Shown one piece after another: positions 52,266 through 60,351 of a stretch of DNA of 64,000 bases. The translations under genes were made by a program, and so were the position numbers. Source of the DNA: Pseudodesulfovibrio sp. S3. GTDB lineage: Bacteria; Desulfobacterota; Desulfovibrionia; Desulfovibrionales; Desulfovibrionaceae. Position 1 is the first letter of the stretch; every line of letters begins with the position of its first letter. The stretch covers positions 62,001 to 126,000 of the forward strand of contig NZ_QTZO01000002.1 in NCBI RefSeq assembly GCF_004025585.1. Reading direction: 5' to 3'. The notes under the pieces were generated by a model. That model saw only the letters and a list, made by a program, of their open reading frames with translations, was not told where the DNA came from and ran no database searches.

Positions 52266-55200
52266 CTATTCGGACGGCATTTCGGTCGATGCCTGCGGCT
52301 TCTTGCCGCGGAACCGGCCGGCCAGGGACAGAACCCCCACGAAGAAGACCGGTGCAAAGACGATGCCGAGCACCGAAGCGCTCAACATGCCGCCGATAAC
52401 GCCGGTGCCGATGGCTCTTTGGCTTGCCGCTCCTGCCCCGGTGGCAACAGCCAGGGGAATGACGCCCAGAATGAACGCCATGGACGTCATGAGGATCGGG
52501 CGGAAACGTAATCCTGCCGCCTGGATGGCGGCATCCATAAGTCCGACACCGTTGGCGTGAAGGTCCTTGGCGAACTCCACGATCAAAATGGCGTTCTTGG
52601 CAGCCAGACCTATGATCGTGATCAGGCCGACCTTGAAGTAGACGTCATTGCTCATGCCCAGCACAGTGACCATGAGCACGGAGCCCAGGGCGCCGATGGG
52701 CACGATGAGCATGACCGACAAAGGAATGGCCCAACTCTCATACAAGGCCACCAGCAGCAGGAAGACAACCAGCAGAGCCAGGGAGAAGAGCATCGGAGCC
52801 TGGGAACCGGATTGCTGCTCCTGATAGGACAGCTCGGTCCACTCGTAGCCGATGCCTTTGGGCAGGTCCTGCATGATGCGCTCCATCTCGGCCATGACCT
52901 CACCGGAGCTGTGTCCCGGTGCCGCATCGCCGGTGAGTTTGAAGCTCTCATAGCCGTTGTAGCGGACCATCTGCACCGGACCGATTTCCCACTTGGTATT
53001 GATCACCGAAGTCAGTGGCACCTGATCACCGGTGGAGTTGGGGACATACAGTTCGTTGAGGCTCTCCGGGCTGCGCCGGTATTTGGCGTCGGCCTGGACC
53101 ACAACGCTCTGCATCCGGCTCCTGTTGGCGAAATCGTTGATCGTACTGGAACCGAAGGCGCTGGCCAGGACTGTTTTGATATCGCTGAAGTTGACGCCCA
53201 GTGTCTCGGCCTTTTCGCGGTCGATTTCCACTCGAAGCTGAGGTGCGTCGGGCAGGCCGTCCAATCGGGCATATGCCAGAATTGGCGAGGCATTGGCCTG
53301 TTGCAGGATCATACCCGCAGCCTGACCCAGCACAGCCCTGCCCACACCGGCCCTGTCCTCCAAACGGAGAGAAAAGCCGCCGGTGTTACCCAGACCGTCA
53401 ATGGGGGCAGGGTTAACCGCAAAGGCGAATCCATCATCCAGGGTGGAGAAGGCCATGTTTGTCTTCAGGATAAGGTCCGTGGCCGACTCTCCGTCGCCGC
53501 GTTCGGACCAGTCCCTGAACATGGGAAAGGCTGCAGCTGCATTCTGTCCCTGACCGGAAAAGCTGAATCCGAGAACGGTAAAACCATATTCTATGGCGAG
53601 TGTATTTTGGAAGAACGTTTCCACTTTCTTGACCTGGGTGAGTGTCCGAGAATTGGTGGCGCCGGGAGGCAACTGCATGCTGCAGACCATGTACCCCTGA
53701 TCCTCGCCAGGGACGAAGCCGGACGGCAGGCGCATATACGCGTAGCCAAGGGCTATCAGGATAATCAGATAGATGAGCATCATCCGTCCGGTGCGGTTTA
53801 CCAAACGACCGGTCAGCCCCTGGTACGCATTGCCGAGTCTGTCGAAACGGCGGTTGAACCAGCCGAAAAAGCCCTCCTTGGTTTCATGGCTTCCCTTGGC
53901 CACGGGCTTGAGCAGCGTGGCGCACAAGGCCGGGGTCATGGTCAGTGCCAGGAACCCGGAAATGAGGATGGAAACGGCCACGGAGACGGCAAACTGGCGG
54001 TAGATAACGCCTACCGATCCGCTCATGAAGCCCAGGGGAAAGAACACGGCGGACAGCACCAAGGTAATGCCCACAACGGCCCCGGATATCTGTTTCATGG
54101 CCTTGCTGGTGGCTTCCTTGGGCGGCAACCCCTCCGTGGACATGATGCGTTCCACGTTTTCCACCACAACAATGGCGTCGTCCACCAGAATACCGATGGC
54201 CAGGACCATGCCGAACATGGTCATCATGTTGATGGAAAAGCCCAGCGCGTACATGATCCCGAAGGTTCCCAACAGGCAGACAGGCACGACAATGGAGGGA
54301 ATCAGGGTATAACGGAAGTTCTGCAGGAACAGGAACATGACCAGGAAGACCAGGAACATGGCCTCGAACAGGGTATGAACCACCTTTTCGATGGCCACAT
54401 CCACGAATTTGGACGTGTCCAGCGGCACGATCAGTTTGACACCGTCGGGCAGGGTCTGCTGGATTTCATCGAGTTTTGCCCGCACGCGTTCCACCGTGCC
54501 CAGGGCGTTCCCGCCCGGGGACAACTGAACGGCCGCCGCTGCGGTTTCCATGCCGTTGATACGGGCTTGGGTGTTGTAGGATTCCGGACCGACCTCGGTG
54601 CGGGCCACATCGGACAGGCGGACCACGGAGCCGTCCACATCGGCGTGCAGCACGATACGACCGAATTCCTCCGGAGACTGCAACATTCCCTGGACGAGCA
54701 GAGTGGCCTCCAATTCTTGACCCTCGTTGCCCGGCCTGGAGCCGAAACTTCCTGCCGGGACCTGGATGTTCTGGGCCTGGATGGCCTGGTTCACGTCATT
54801 GATGGACAGGCCATAGCTGAGCAACTTCTGGGGATTCACCCAGACGCGCATGGCGCTTTCTGCGGCAAAGAACTGGACCTTGCCCACTCCCTCAATACGG
54901 CGGACTTCGTTGTTCACGTTGCGGGCCATGAGGTCAGCCAAAACCTGGGGGTCTTGGCCGGTGTCCTCGTTGTAGACCATGGCATAGATCATCAAGAATC
55001 CCGCGCTGGTCTGCTCCACCTCGATACCCTGATCTAAAACGGCCTCGGGCAGGCTCGATTCCGCGTTGGAAAGACGGTTCTGAACATCGACCTGGGCAAA
55101 GTCCGGATCGGTCCCGGGCTTGAAGGTGACCGTGATCTCGGCCGTGCCGTTGGAGTAACTGATCGATTCATAGTACAGCATTCCCTTGGCACCGTTCAGC

Positions 55201-55403
55201 TCCTCTTCGATCTGACTGACGACCGTGTCGTTGAGGGTCGTTGCCGAGGCACCAGGGTAAACCAGCTTGATGGCAATTTGAGGAGGCGCAACAGCCGGGA
55301 ATTTCTCCATGGACATGGACGGAATGGCCAGGAGGCCGGCCAGGGAGATGAATATGGCCACGACCCAGGCGAAGTTGGGCCTGTTGATAAAGAATTCGGA
55401 CAT
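52266..55403 (-). CDS. HAE1-type RND multidrug efflux pump (AcrB/MexB-like)
   Basis: 1045 aa, the usual length. N-terminal MSEFFINRPNFAWVVAIFIS, then porter, docking and twelve-helix membrane domains; the central motif GILVDDAIVVVENVERIM (helix 4, with the proton-relay Asp pair) and FFPLGFMSG are typical of HAE1. Second inner-membrane RND protein of the window but unrelated in class to the exporter at 24.5-26.9 kb. It follows the MFP gene by 40 bp. No TolC-like outer-membrane factor is in the operon, so one must be supplied elsewhere. Confidence 0.95.
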   Translation of the reverse strand: MSEFFINRPNFAWVVAIFISLAGLLAIPSMSMEKFPAVAPPQIAIKLVYPGASATTLNDTVVSQIEEELNGAKGMLYYESISYSNGTAEITVTFKPGTDPDFAQVDVQNRLSNAESSLPEAVLDQGIEVEQTSAGFLMIYAMVYNEDTGQDPQVLADLMARNVNNEVRRIEGVGKVQFFAAESAMRVWVNPQKLLSYGLSINDVNQAIQAQNIQVPAGSFGSRPGNEGQELEATLLVQGMLQSPEEFGRIVLHADVDGSVVRLSDVARTEVGPESYNTQARINGMETAAAAVQLSPGGNALGTVERVRAKLDEIQQTLPDGVKLIVPLDTSKFVDVAIEKVVHTLFEAMFLVFLVMFLFLQNFRYTLIPSIVVPVCLLGTFGIMYALGFSINMMTMFGMVLAIGILVDDAIVVVENVERIMSTEGLPPKEATSKAMKQISGAVVGITLVLSAVFFPLGFMSGSVGVIYRQFAVSVAVSILISGFLALTMTPALCATLLKPVAKGSHETKEGFFGWFNRRFDRLGNAYQGLTGRLVNRTGRMMLIYLIILIALGYAYMRLPSGFVPGEDQGYMVCSMQLPPGATNSRTLTQVKKVETFFQNTLAIEYGFTVLGFSFSGQGQNAAAAFPMFRDWSERGDGESATDLILKTNMAFSTLDDGFAFAVNPAPIDGLGNTGGFSLRLEDRAGVGRAVLGQAAGMILQQANASPILAYARLDGLPDAPQLRVEIDREKAETLGVNFSDIKTVLASAFGSSTINDFANRSRMQSVVVQADAKYRRSPESLNELYVPNSTGDQVPLTSVINTKWEIGPVQMVRYNGYESFKLTGDAAPGHSSGEVMAEMERIMQDLPKGIGYEWTELSYQEQQSGSQAPMLFSLALLVVFLLLVALYESWAIPLSVMLIVPIGALGSVLMVTVLGMSNDVYFKVGLITIIGLAAKNAILIVEFAKDLHANGVGLMDAAIQAAGLRFRPILMTSMAFILGVIPLAVATGAGAASQRAIGTGVIGGMLSASVLGIVFAPVFFVGVLSLAGRFRGKKPQASTEMPSE

Positions 55404-55443
55404 GTAGTATACCTAAATTGAGTTTGGAGAGGGAACAGGCCGT

Positions 55444-56598
55444 CTACTGCTCGGCGACCTTGTCCGAAGCGGGCTGGCCCGGATCAAGAATCATGCCCGG
55501 CTTGACCTTGTTGGCGCCGTTGACGATCACACGTTCGCCCGACTTCAAGCCATCCACGATCTGCCACTGGTCGCCACGCATTTCGCCGGTCTTGACCGGG
55601 CGCACCTGGACCGTGTTCTGCTCATCCAGCACGAAGAGGGTGGACCCGCTGGCCTGGGACATGGCAACCGCGCGTTGGGGAACATAGATGGTGGTTCCTT
55701 CCTCGGGCAACGTGATCAGTATGCGGACAAACAATCCAGGCAGGAGCATGCCGTCCTTGTTGGGAAATTCGCAGCGCAGGGAAACCTGGCCCGTCTTTTC
55801 ATCCACGGACACGTCCGAAAAGAGCAGGCGGCCCTTTTCAGTGTAGTCCACGTTGTCGATATGCACCGAGACCTCAGGCTCCCTGCCTGCGCCCTTGTTG
55901 GCATTCATGGCCGCCCGCACCTGAAGATATTGGGCCACAGGCTGGTTGATGTCGGCATAGATGGGGTCGAGTTGTTGGATCTTGGCCAGTGCGGTGGCCT
56001 CGTTCTTCCCAACCAGGGCGCCTTCCGTGACGTAGGCGGCCCCGATCTTCCCGGAAATGGGCGCTTCCACCGTGGCGTAGCTCAGGTCCAAAGTGGAGGT
56101 CCTGACCGAAGCCTCGGCCGCTTCCTTTTCCGCCTTGGCAACCTTGTAGTTGGCGGCAGCGGTGTCGTAGTCCTGCTGGCTGATGACCTTGGCCTTGAGC
56201 AGCGGGCCGTAGCGGTTCAGAGTGGCCTCGTAGTCGGCCATGCTGGCTTCCGCTTTGGCCAGATCGGCCTTGGCCTGAGCCTGAGTCGCCAGGAATTGGG
56301 ACGGGTCGATGTGGAAAAGGACTTGTCCCTTCTCGACGAAACTGCCCTCCTCGAAATCGCGAGTGATCAGAATACCGGCCACACGCGCCCGAACCTCGGC
56401 ACTCCTGACAGCGGATATGCGACCGGGCAACTCCATGATCTTGTTGTAAGGGGTGGCCTTCACGGTGATGATATCCACCTTGGGCATATGCGGCGGCGCA
56501 GCCTTGGCCTGGGCCTGTTCCTCACTGTTGCACCCGGAAAGGGCAACCAGTGCGGTCAAAGCCAAAAACAATGCCAGCCATGATATCTTGGTGCGCAT
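55444..56598 (-). CDS. RND efflux periplasmic adaptor (AcrA/MexA-like lipoprotein)
   Basis: 384 aa. Lipoprotein signal with lipobox ALSGC (Cys23), then barrel-sandwich hybrid (GRISAVRSAEVRARVAGILITR), alpha-hairpin (about residues 105-165), lipoyl half (YATVEAPISGKIGAAYVTEG) and beta-barrel (RGALVGKN... LPGLFVRILITLPEEG). It links the RND pump to an outer-membrane channel. First gene of the operon; the ATG has GGGAG about 10 bp upstream. The direct repeat at 56696-56714 lies 100 bp upstream. Confidence 0.95.
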   Translation of the reverse strand: MRTKISWLALFLALTALVALSGCNSEEQAQAKAAPPHMPKVDIITVKATPYNKIMELPGRISAVRSAEVRARVAGILITRDFEEGSFVEKGQVLFHIDPSQFLATQAQAKADLAKAEASMADYEATLNRYGPLLKAKVISQQDYDTAAANYKVAKAEKEAAEASVRTSTLDLSYATVEAPISGKIGAAYVTEGALVGKNEATALAKIQQLDPIYADINQPVAQYLQVRAAMNANKGAGREPEVSVHIDNVDYTEKGRLLFSDVSVDEKTGQVSLRCEFPNKDGMLLPGLFVRILITLPEEGTTIYVPQRAVAMSQASGSTLFVLDEQNTVQVRPVKTGEMRGDQWQIVDGLKSGERVIVNGANKVKPGMILDPGQPASDKVAEQ

Positions 56599-56695
56599 TT
56601 TTCTTTATTCTCCCTGAATTATTCAATTATGTGCCGCAGCACAGATCAATCATTCTTCTTTTACAGCCTGAAGAATGCGCACATTAGCCGCATGT

Positions 56696-56714
56696 GGGTT
56701 AACAACGGGTTAAC
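56696..56714. promoter_or_regulatory. Direct repeat GGGTTAAC x2 with 11-bp period
   Basis: Two exact copies of GGGTTAAC start 11 bp apart, about 100 bp upstream of the MFP gene. Tandem sites one helical turn apart are typical for OmpR/PhoB-type regulators, and such a regulator is the third gene of the operon. Confidence 0.6.
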
Positions 56715-56827
56715 GCGTTGCGACACGCATATTCCAGGTAAAATGATATCCAAGAAAAGCGAGGCCACATTGTTGCCCCCCTGAACGACGATTTTTCGAT
56801 GGCGCTCGAAGCGACACCCGATTTCAT

Positions 56828-56934
56828 TTGTATATTCCACGAAAAAAGGCTTGGGAGAAAAACCTTCCAAGCCTATGAATCCATTGGTGGAACTGATGGA
56901 AATCGAACCCACTACACTTGAATGCCATTCAAGC
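56828..56934 (-). repeat. Decayed tRNA-Ala(GGC) 3' half with terminator, copy A
   Basis: On the minus strand the anticodon arm (CTTGA-ATGGCAT-TCAAG, anticodon GGC), a GTGGGTTCGATT T-arm half and ...CAGTTCCACCA can be read, followed by a terminator hairpin (GGCTTGG/CCAAGCC type with AAAAAA on the plus strand). The T-stem no longer pairs and the 5' half is missing. The stop codon of the gene at 56935 lies exactly at its edge. Confidence 0.7.
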
Positions 56935-57927
56935 TTATTGTTTGTAAATCACTTTTCCCTCGAACGCTTTCGGCAGATGTATATCAAACCGCTTCAACCC
57001 TTTTGGATTGAAATACATGATCCCATGTTGATCATCCGCTGTCGACAAATCCAGCACTGATATTCCATCAAGGATCTTTTTGGCGATAACGCCAGCAAGA
57101 CGTCCATGCTCTTCACCGAACACAACGAGCGCACCGATAACGCCCTGGTCCCCAACGGCATAATCCTGGGTTGCGAAGACAGGGACCGGACTGTTCTTCG
57201 AAGTCCAAGAAACAACCTCATCATAGGGAATATGGGTTCCGTTTTCATTCTTAAGCGAATGATATATCGGCATCAAGATAATCTCGCTTTCGGATTCGAG
57301 CACACTGCGTTGCCAATCCGCCCAATCTGTGGCTTTTTTCCAACCAACAGTCTTCTCCTCGAATTCAATCCAGTCTCTCCCGCGAAAGGAGGATTTGATA
57401 ATTGCATCCGCAGTAGGGCTCGTATCCATAAGGACGAGAAGGGAATCGGCTTCGGGTATGATATCAAACAGTATTCTGACCCAGTGCAACAGGGGGATCC
57501 GTTCTATCAAGCCGGTCACATTTTTCGGTAAAGAGACAAAATAATCACGAGGATTTCCGTTAATTCCAAAATACACTACCGGGACTCCGGTCGCGGCTAT
57601 CTCCGGCCCGACCAAACGGAGGGCAGTGTCATCGCTCACCATGACCAGGTCAGGTTGTATCCGCCTGAACTCCTTCACTACCATTTCTGCCCTGCTTATA
57701 AATTTCTCCTGAGGAATTCTCTTGGTGTCCATGAAGAGTCTTTCGATGGACACGTCGCCGGGCAGGGCCTCCCGTATTCCCTTATCGCATTGCCGGGTCC
57801 AAGCTAAGCCTTCATCATAACTGTACACTATCAAAACTGTCCGCTGCTCGGCCAGGGAGGGCATTGCCAATGCCAAGACAAAGGTCAAGACGACAAACCA
57901 ACTATTTCTCATTGTCCTTTTTGACAT
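56935..57927 (-). CDS. PF04392-type ABC substrate-binding protein
   Basis: 330 aa with a signal peptide ending near AMPSLAEQ. The fold is that of PF04392 binding proteins (TVLIVYSYDEGLAWTRQCDK, LVMVSDDTALRLVG, GVPVVYFGINGNPRDY, DQGVIGALVVFGEEHGRLAG). In related bacteria such proteins are often fused to, or encoded beside, sensor kinases, but none is adjacent here, and there is no permease. The stop codon falls at the junction with the tRNA-Ala remnant A; the C-terminal sequence still looks natural, so the gene seems complete. Confidence 0.85.
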   Translation of the reverse strand: MSKRTMRNSWFVVLTFVLALAMPSLAEQRTVLIVYSYDEGLAWTRQCDKGIREALPGDVSIERLFMDTKRIPQEKFISRAEMVVKEFRRIQPDLVMVSDDTALRLVGPEIAATGVPVVYFGINGNPRDYFVSLPKNVTGLIERIPLLHWVRILFDIIPEADSLLVLMDTSPTADAIIKSSFRGRDWIEFEEKTVGWKKATDWADWQRSVLESESEIILMPIYHSLKNENGTHIPYDEVVSWTSKNSPVPVFATQDYAVGDQGVIGALVVFGEEHGRLAGVIAKKILDGISVLDLSTADDQHGIMYFNPKGLKRFDIHLPKAFEGKVIYKQ

Positions 57928-58129
57928 GCAGACCAGTCCTATGGATTCCCGGAAACACCCTTGGGATAACGCCTTTTTCTTCTTACATATGGTAACATGG
58001 CTAACACAAACAATATAGTAAATTAGAAATTGGAACTACTAAGAGCAGGCGCTTTTTCCGGATCGCCGAACGGCAAGCATGAAAAACGGATGCCACCTCC
58101 TACAACACTCTGATCCATTCGTGTGTTCT

Positions 58130-58236
58130 TTGTATATCCCACGAAAAAAGCTCAGAGGTACAACCATCCAAGCCATTTGATCCATTGGTGAAGTTTGAAC
58201 AGATCCAACTTGCGGCCTCCTGAATGCCGTTCAAAG
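58130..58236 (-). repeat. Decayed tRNA-Ala(GGC)-like 3' half, copy B
   Basis: Same layout as copy A: TTTGTATATCCCACGAAAAAAG, a broken terminator hairpin, TCCATTGGTGAA and an anticodon arm with GGC (minus strand ACGGCATTCAGGAGG). More decayed than the other copies; the terminator stem and T-arm no longer pair. Confidence 0.6.
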
Positions 58237-58505
58237 GGGCCCTTTTTTCATGCTAAGAATATTACTGTTTTTTTAGTCGAAGATCGTTTGCAGATGCCAA
58301 ACCACGCCAGTGTGCTGTAAAGGCCATCACTGAAGATAAGACTTCACGTTATTTGGGCATAGCTTCCTGGCTGCATCTGTAAAGCCCTCCACCATCCGTT
58401 GCCGTACATTCCCCCGACCGATCACAGGATAGAAGGCAAACTGAAGCCGGATCAGCCCGGACATGGTGGGTTTGCACTGTATGCCAAAACAACAAAAGGC
58501 AAGAC

Positions 58506-58533
58506 CTGACCCCATTTCTCTGACCCCATTTCT
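58506..58533. repeat. Tandem 14-bp repeat with TGACCCCA core
   Basis: Two exact adjacent copies of CTGACCCCATTTCT. An inverted partner AAAGTGGGGTCA lies at 58941-58952, so about 450 bp containing one small gene is bracketed by opposed TGACCCCA motifs, which resembles the ends of a small mobile element. Confidence 0.5.
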
Positions 58534-58549
58534 CTGTGTTTGGCGGGAA

Positions 58550-58786
58550 TCAGATGTACTGCCAGACTTTGCCGATTGTTGTTTCCATAACAGCAACGGC
58601 GCAAAGATCGCTACAGGCTATCCCGACAAGCTCGGCCCGAAGCCTCTCTTCCCCCTGCCTTTTGTTGAAGGCGTCCATTACCGCAATGGATTCGCTGCGG
58701 GTGCGCGATTGCGGAGAGCTGCCGTCATGCGTCCGGGGATGGTAGCCTATGTAAATCTGTTTGACCTTTTCCTGTTCACTGTTCAT
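58550..58786 (-). CDS. Small hypothetical protein
   Basis: 78 aa from the ATG at 58786 (AGGAT just upstream, close spacing); a 103-residue reading to 58861 is also open. Charged and soluble, with two cysteines far apart, no membrane segment and no family I recognise. It lies inside the segment bracketed by TGACCCCA motifs. Weakly supported. Confidence 0.35.
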   Translation of the reverse strand: MNSEQEKVKQIYIGYHPRTHDGSSPQSRTRSESIAVMDAFNKRQGEERLRAELVGIACSDLCAVAVMETTIGKVWQYI

Positions 58787-59469
58787 ATCCTGCCCTCGTT
58801 GGTTTATGGTTGTTCCGGGTTGTATCCTGGGCCGGTATCCGTAATCCGGCCTGGGGGTCAATGAATTTCATCCGCCTACACTTAATCCCTGGCGGTGCCT
58901 GCAAGCCTGTCCGCATCTCAAGCAGGCCCTTTTGCAATTAAAGTGGGGTCAGCCTCATTTCACTTAACAGCTAAAGTGCTATAAAAATGGCTTTTTTTAT
59001 TAAATAGTCAAGTTTTTCTTGTTCGTGCCAAGCATTTACGCAGGACACGTTCTGCGCTACCGCACTCTAAGGCCGAAACACGCTGAAAATCCATTCAAAC
59101 ATGCCGCCCCCCAAATCCAAGCTGGGAGTAGCTGTTTTACGTTTCATCTCTGCATTTTTTTTTTTGTTCCAACGGAAGCGAGTCCACTTTTCGGACCACT
59201 GAGTGACATGCAGCTTAGTCAGGCTGCGCCTTCATGCCATCCACCCGATATCATATGCGTATCCTTTGTATATCCCACAAAAAAAGGCTTGGAAGGAAAT
59301 CCTTTCAAGCCTTTAAATCCATTGGTGGAACTGGAAGAAGTCGAAACTCCGGCCCTTGAATGCCGTTCAAAGACACAACCCATGGCAACGCATCTTCAAG
59401 CCTCGCAAGGCGGAAGCCCCTTGAGTGGGCTCAAGGCAATCACGCCCTGGGTCTCTGGCGTCAGCGGCA
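58787..59469. other. Non-coding mosaic with tRNA-Ala remnant C
   Basis: About 0.7 kb without a supported gene; it holds the AAAGTGGGGTCA motif at 58941-58952 and the remnant at 59266-59371. The base composition around 58970-59170 is visibly more AT-rich than the coding parts. Confidence 0.5.
59266..59371 (-). repeat. Decayed tRNA-Ala(GGC) 3' half with terminator, copy C
   Basis: Best-preserved flank: TTTGTATATCCCAC, A-run, hairpin GGCTTGgaAGG/CCTTTcAAGCC, then on the minus strand an anticodon arm CTTTGAACGGCATTCAAG, T-loop-like TTTCGACT and ...CAGTTCCACCA. The D-arm and 5' acceptor strand are absent. Confidence 0.68.
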
Positions 59470-60282
59470 TCATCCTCCGGCAGTGACCAGAGTGGTGATG
59501 CCGGAGTCGGCCGAAGGATTGAACACCGAGAAGGAATTGAGAACGATTTTCTTTGGTCCGTAGAAGGCAAAGGGCCTGTTTTTTACATACGCCCAACGCT
59601 GGGTACCGTATTCAAAATGCCACCACTCGCCGTGGTAGTTCACGAATCCGGCCCGGGTCATGACGTCGAAAAGCAAACGGCGATTACTGAGAGCCACTTC
59701 TTCTTCGTCACTGAGTCCTTTCCCGCACTCAAGGCACTCCTCAAAGTAGCGGGTATTGGAAATCGGCCCGGGGTAGTCAAAGGGCGCTCCAAAGAAGAGT
59801 GGGACGCCGTCCGTGGTCGCGATGGTCAAATCCACCGCCCCGCCCGTTGCATGAGGCGACGGGCGGGTTTTTTCCAAACTGGGCGGCGCCACGAATTCTT
59901 CGGTCATTTCCTTGATGCTCTTCTCGTCCTTGTCCGGGTACGCCTTGGCCAGGGCCGAGCTGCAGGCACCGAACAGTGCGACCTGGGTTTCCTTACTCCG
60001 CCAGCTATCCAGAATGATCAACCGCAACCCTTCGGGAAGCAACGCATTGGCTTGCAGCAGCCTTTTTCGGATGGAGTCGCGGGCGTAGCATTCCGGCAGG
60101 GCCCGATCTATGCCCGCACCATAGTATGCCGGGCGGACCAGTATCTGATTTTCGGCAAGGGACAGGGGAACGAAATCCTCGTTGTTCTCGCGGATTTCAA
60201 CGCCAAAGACGGTCTCCCATGATGGTGTACCCATTTTCGGGATAGATGGCGGATTGATTGGTTGTGTCATCGGTATTTCCAT
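59470..60282 (-). CDS. D-alanyl-D-alanine dipeptidase (VanX-like, peptidase M15D)
   Basis: 270 aa. Zn-binding and catalytic residues of the VanX family are present: SPHATGGAVDLTI gives His144 and Asp151, and GEWWHFEYG gives catalytic Glu219 and zinc His222; the Arg-containing LDSWRSKETQ matches the substrate-binding Arg region. No signal peptide, so it acts in the cytoplasm on D-Ala-D-Ala, usually for nutrient recovery rather than vancomycin resistance; no vanH or vanA is nearby. It follows the TRAP dctM gene by 70 bp on the same strand. Confidence 0.92.
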   Translation of the reverse strand: MEIPMTQPINPPSIPKMGTPSWETVFGVEIRENNEDFVPLSLAENQILVRPAYYGAGIDRALPECYARDSIRKRLLQANALLPEGLRLIILDSWRSKETQVALFGACSSALAKAYPDKDEKSIKEMTEEFVAPPSLEKTRPSPHATGGAVDLTIATTDGVPLFFGAPFDYPGPISNTRYFEECLECGKGLSDEEEVALSNRRLLFDVMTRAGFVNYHGEWWHFEYGTQRWAYVKNRPFAFYGPKKIVLNSFSVFNPSADSGITTLVTAGG

Positions 60283-60351
60283 ATGTATTTCAGTAGAACC
60301 TTGGGCTTTCGTGTGTAACGGGGAATCCTTGCATGTCGTGAAAGGTCAGGA

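Larger units (their letters stand above)
56599..56934. other. Promoter region of the efflux operon plus tRNA-Ala remnant
   Basis: 336 bp with the 11-bp-period direct repeat at 56696-56714 and the tRNA-Ala remnant at 56828-56934. No gene seen. Confidence 0.7.
57928..58549. other. Non-coding mosaic with tRNA-Ala remnant B
   Basis: About 0.6 kb without a supported gene. It holds the remnant at 58130-58236 and the 14-bp tandem repeat at 58506-58533. An 89-codon minus-strand frame (58327-58596) overlaps the next gene and has no support. Confidence 0.5.

Noticed and set aside
52557-55037. 826-codon plus-strand frame antisense to the RND pump
   Set aside because: Composition is dominated by His, Gly, Gln and Asp from reversed codons; the RND protein on the minus strand is unmistakable.
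59470-60282. Vancomycin-resistance cluster
   Set aside because: The VanX-like dipeptidase stands alone: no vanH, vanA/B or vanRS-like genes are next to it, so a nutritional role is more likely.
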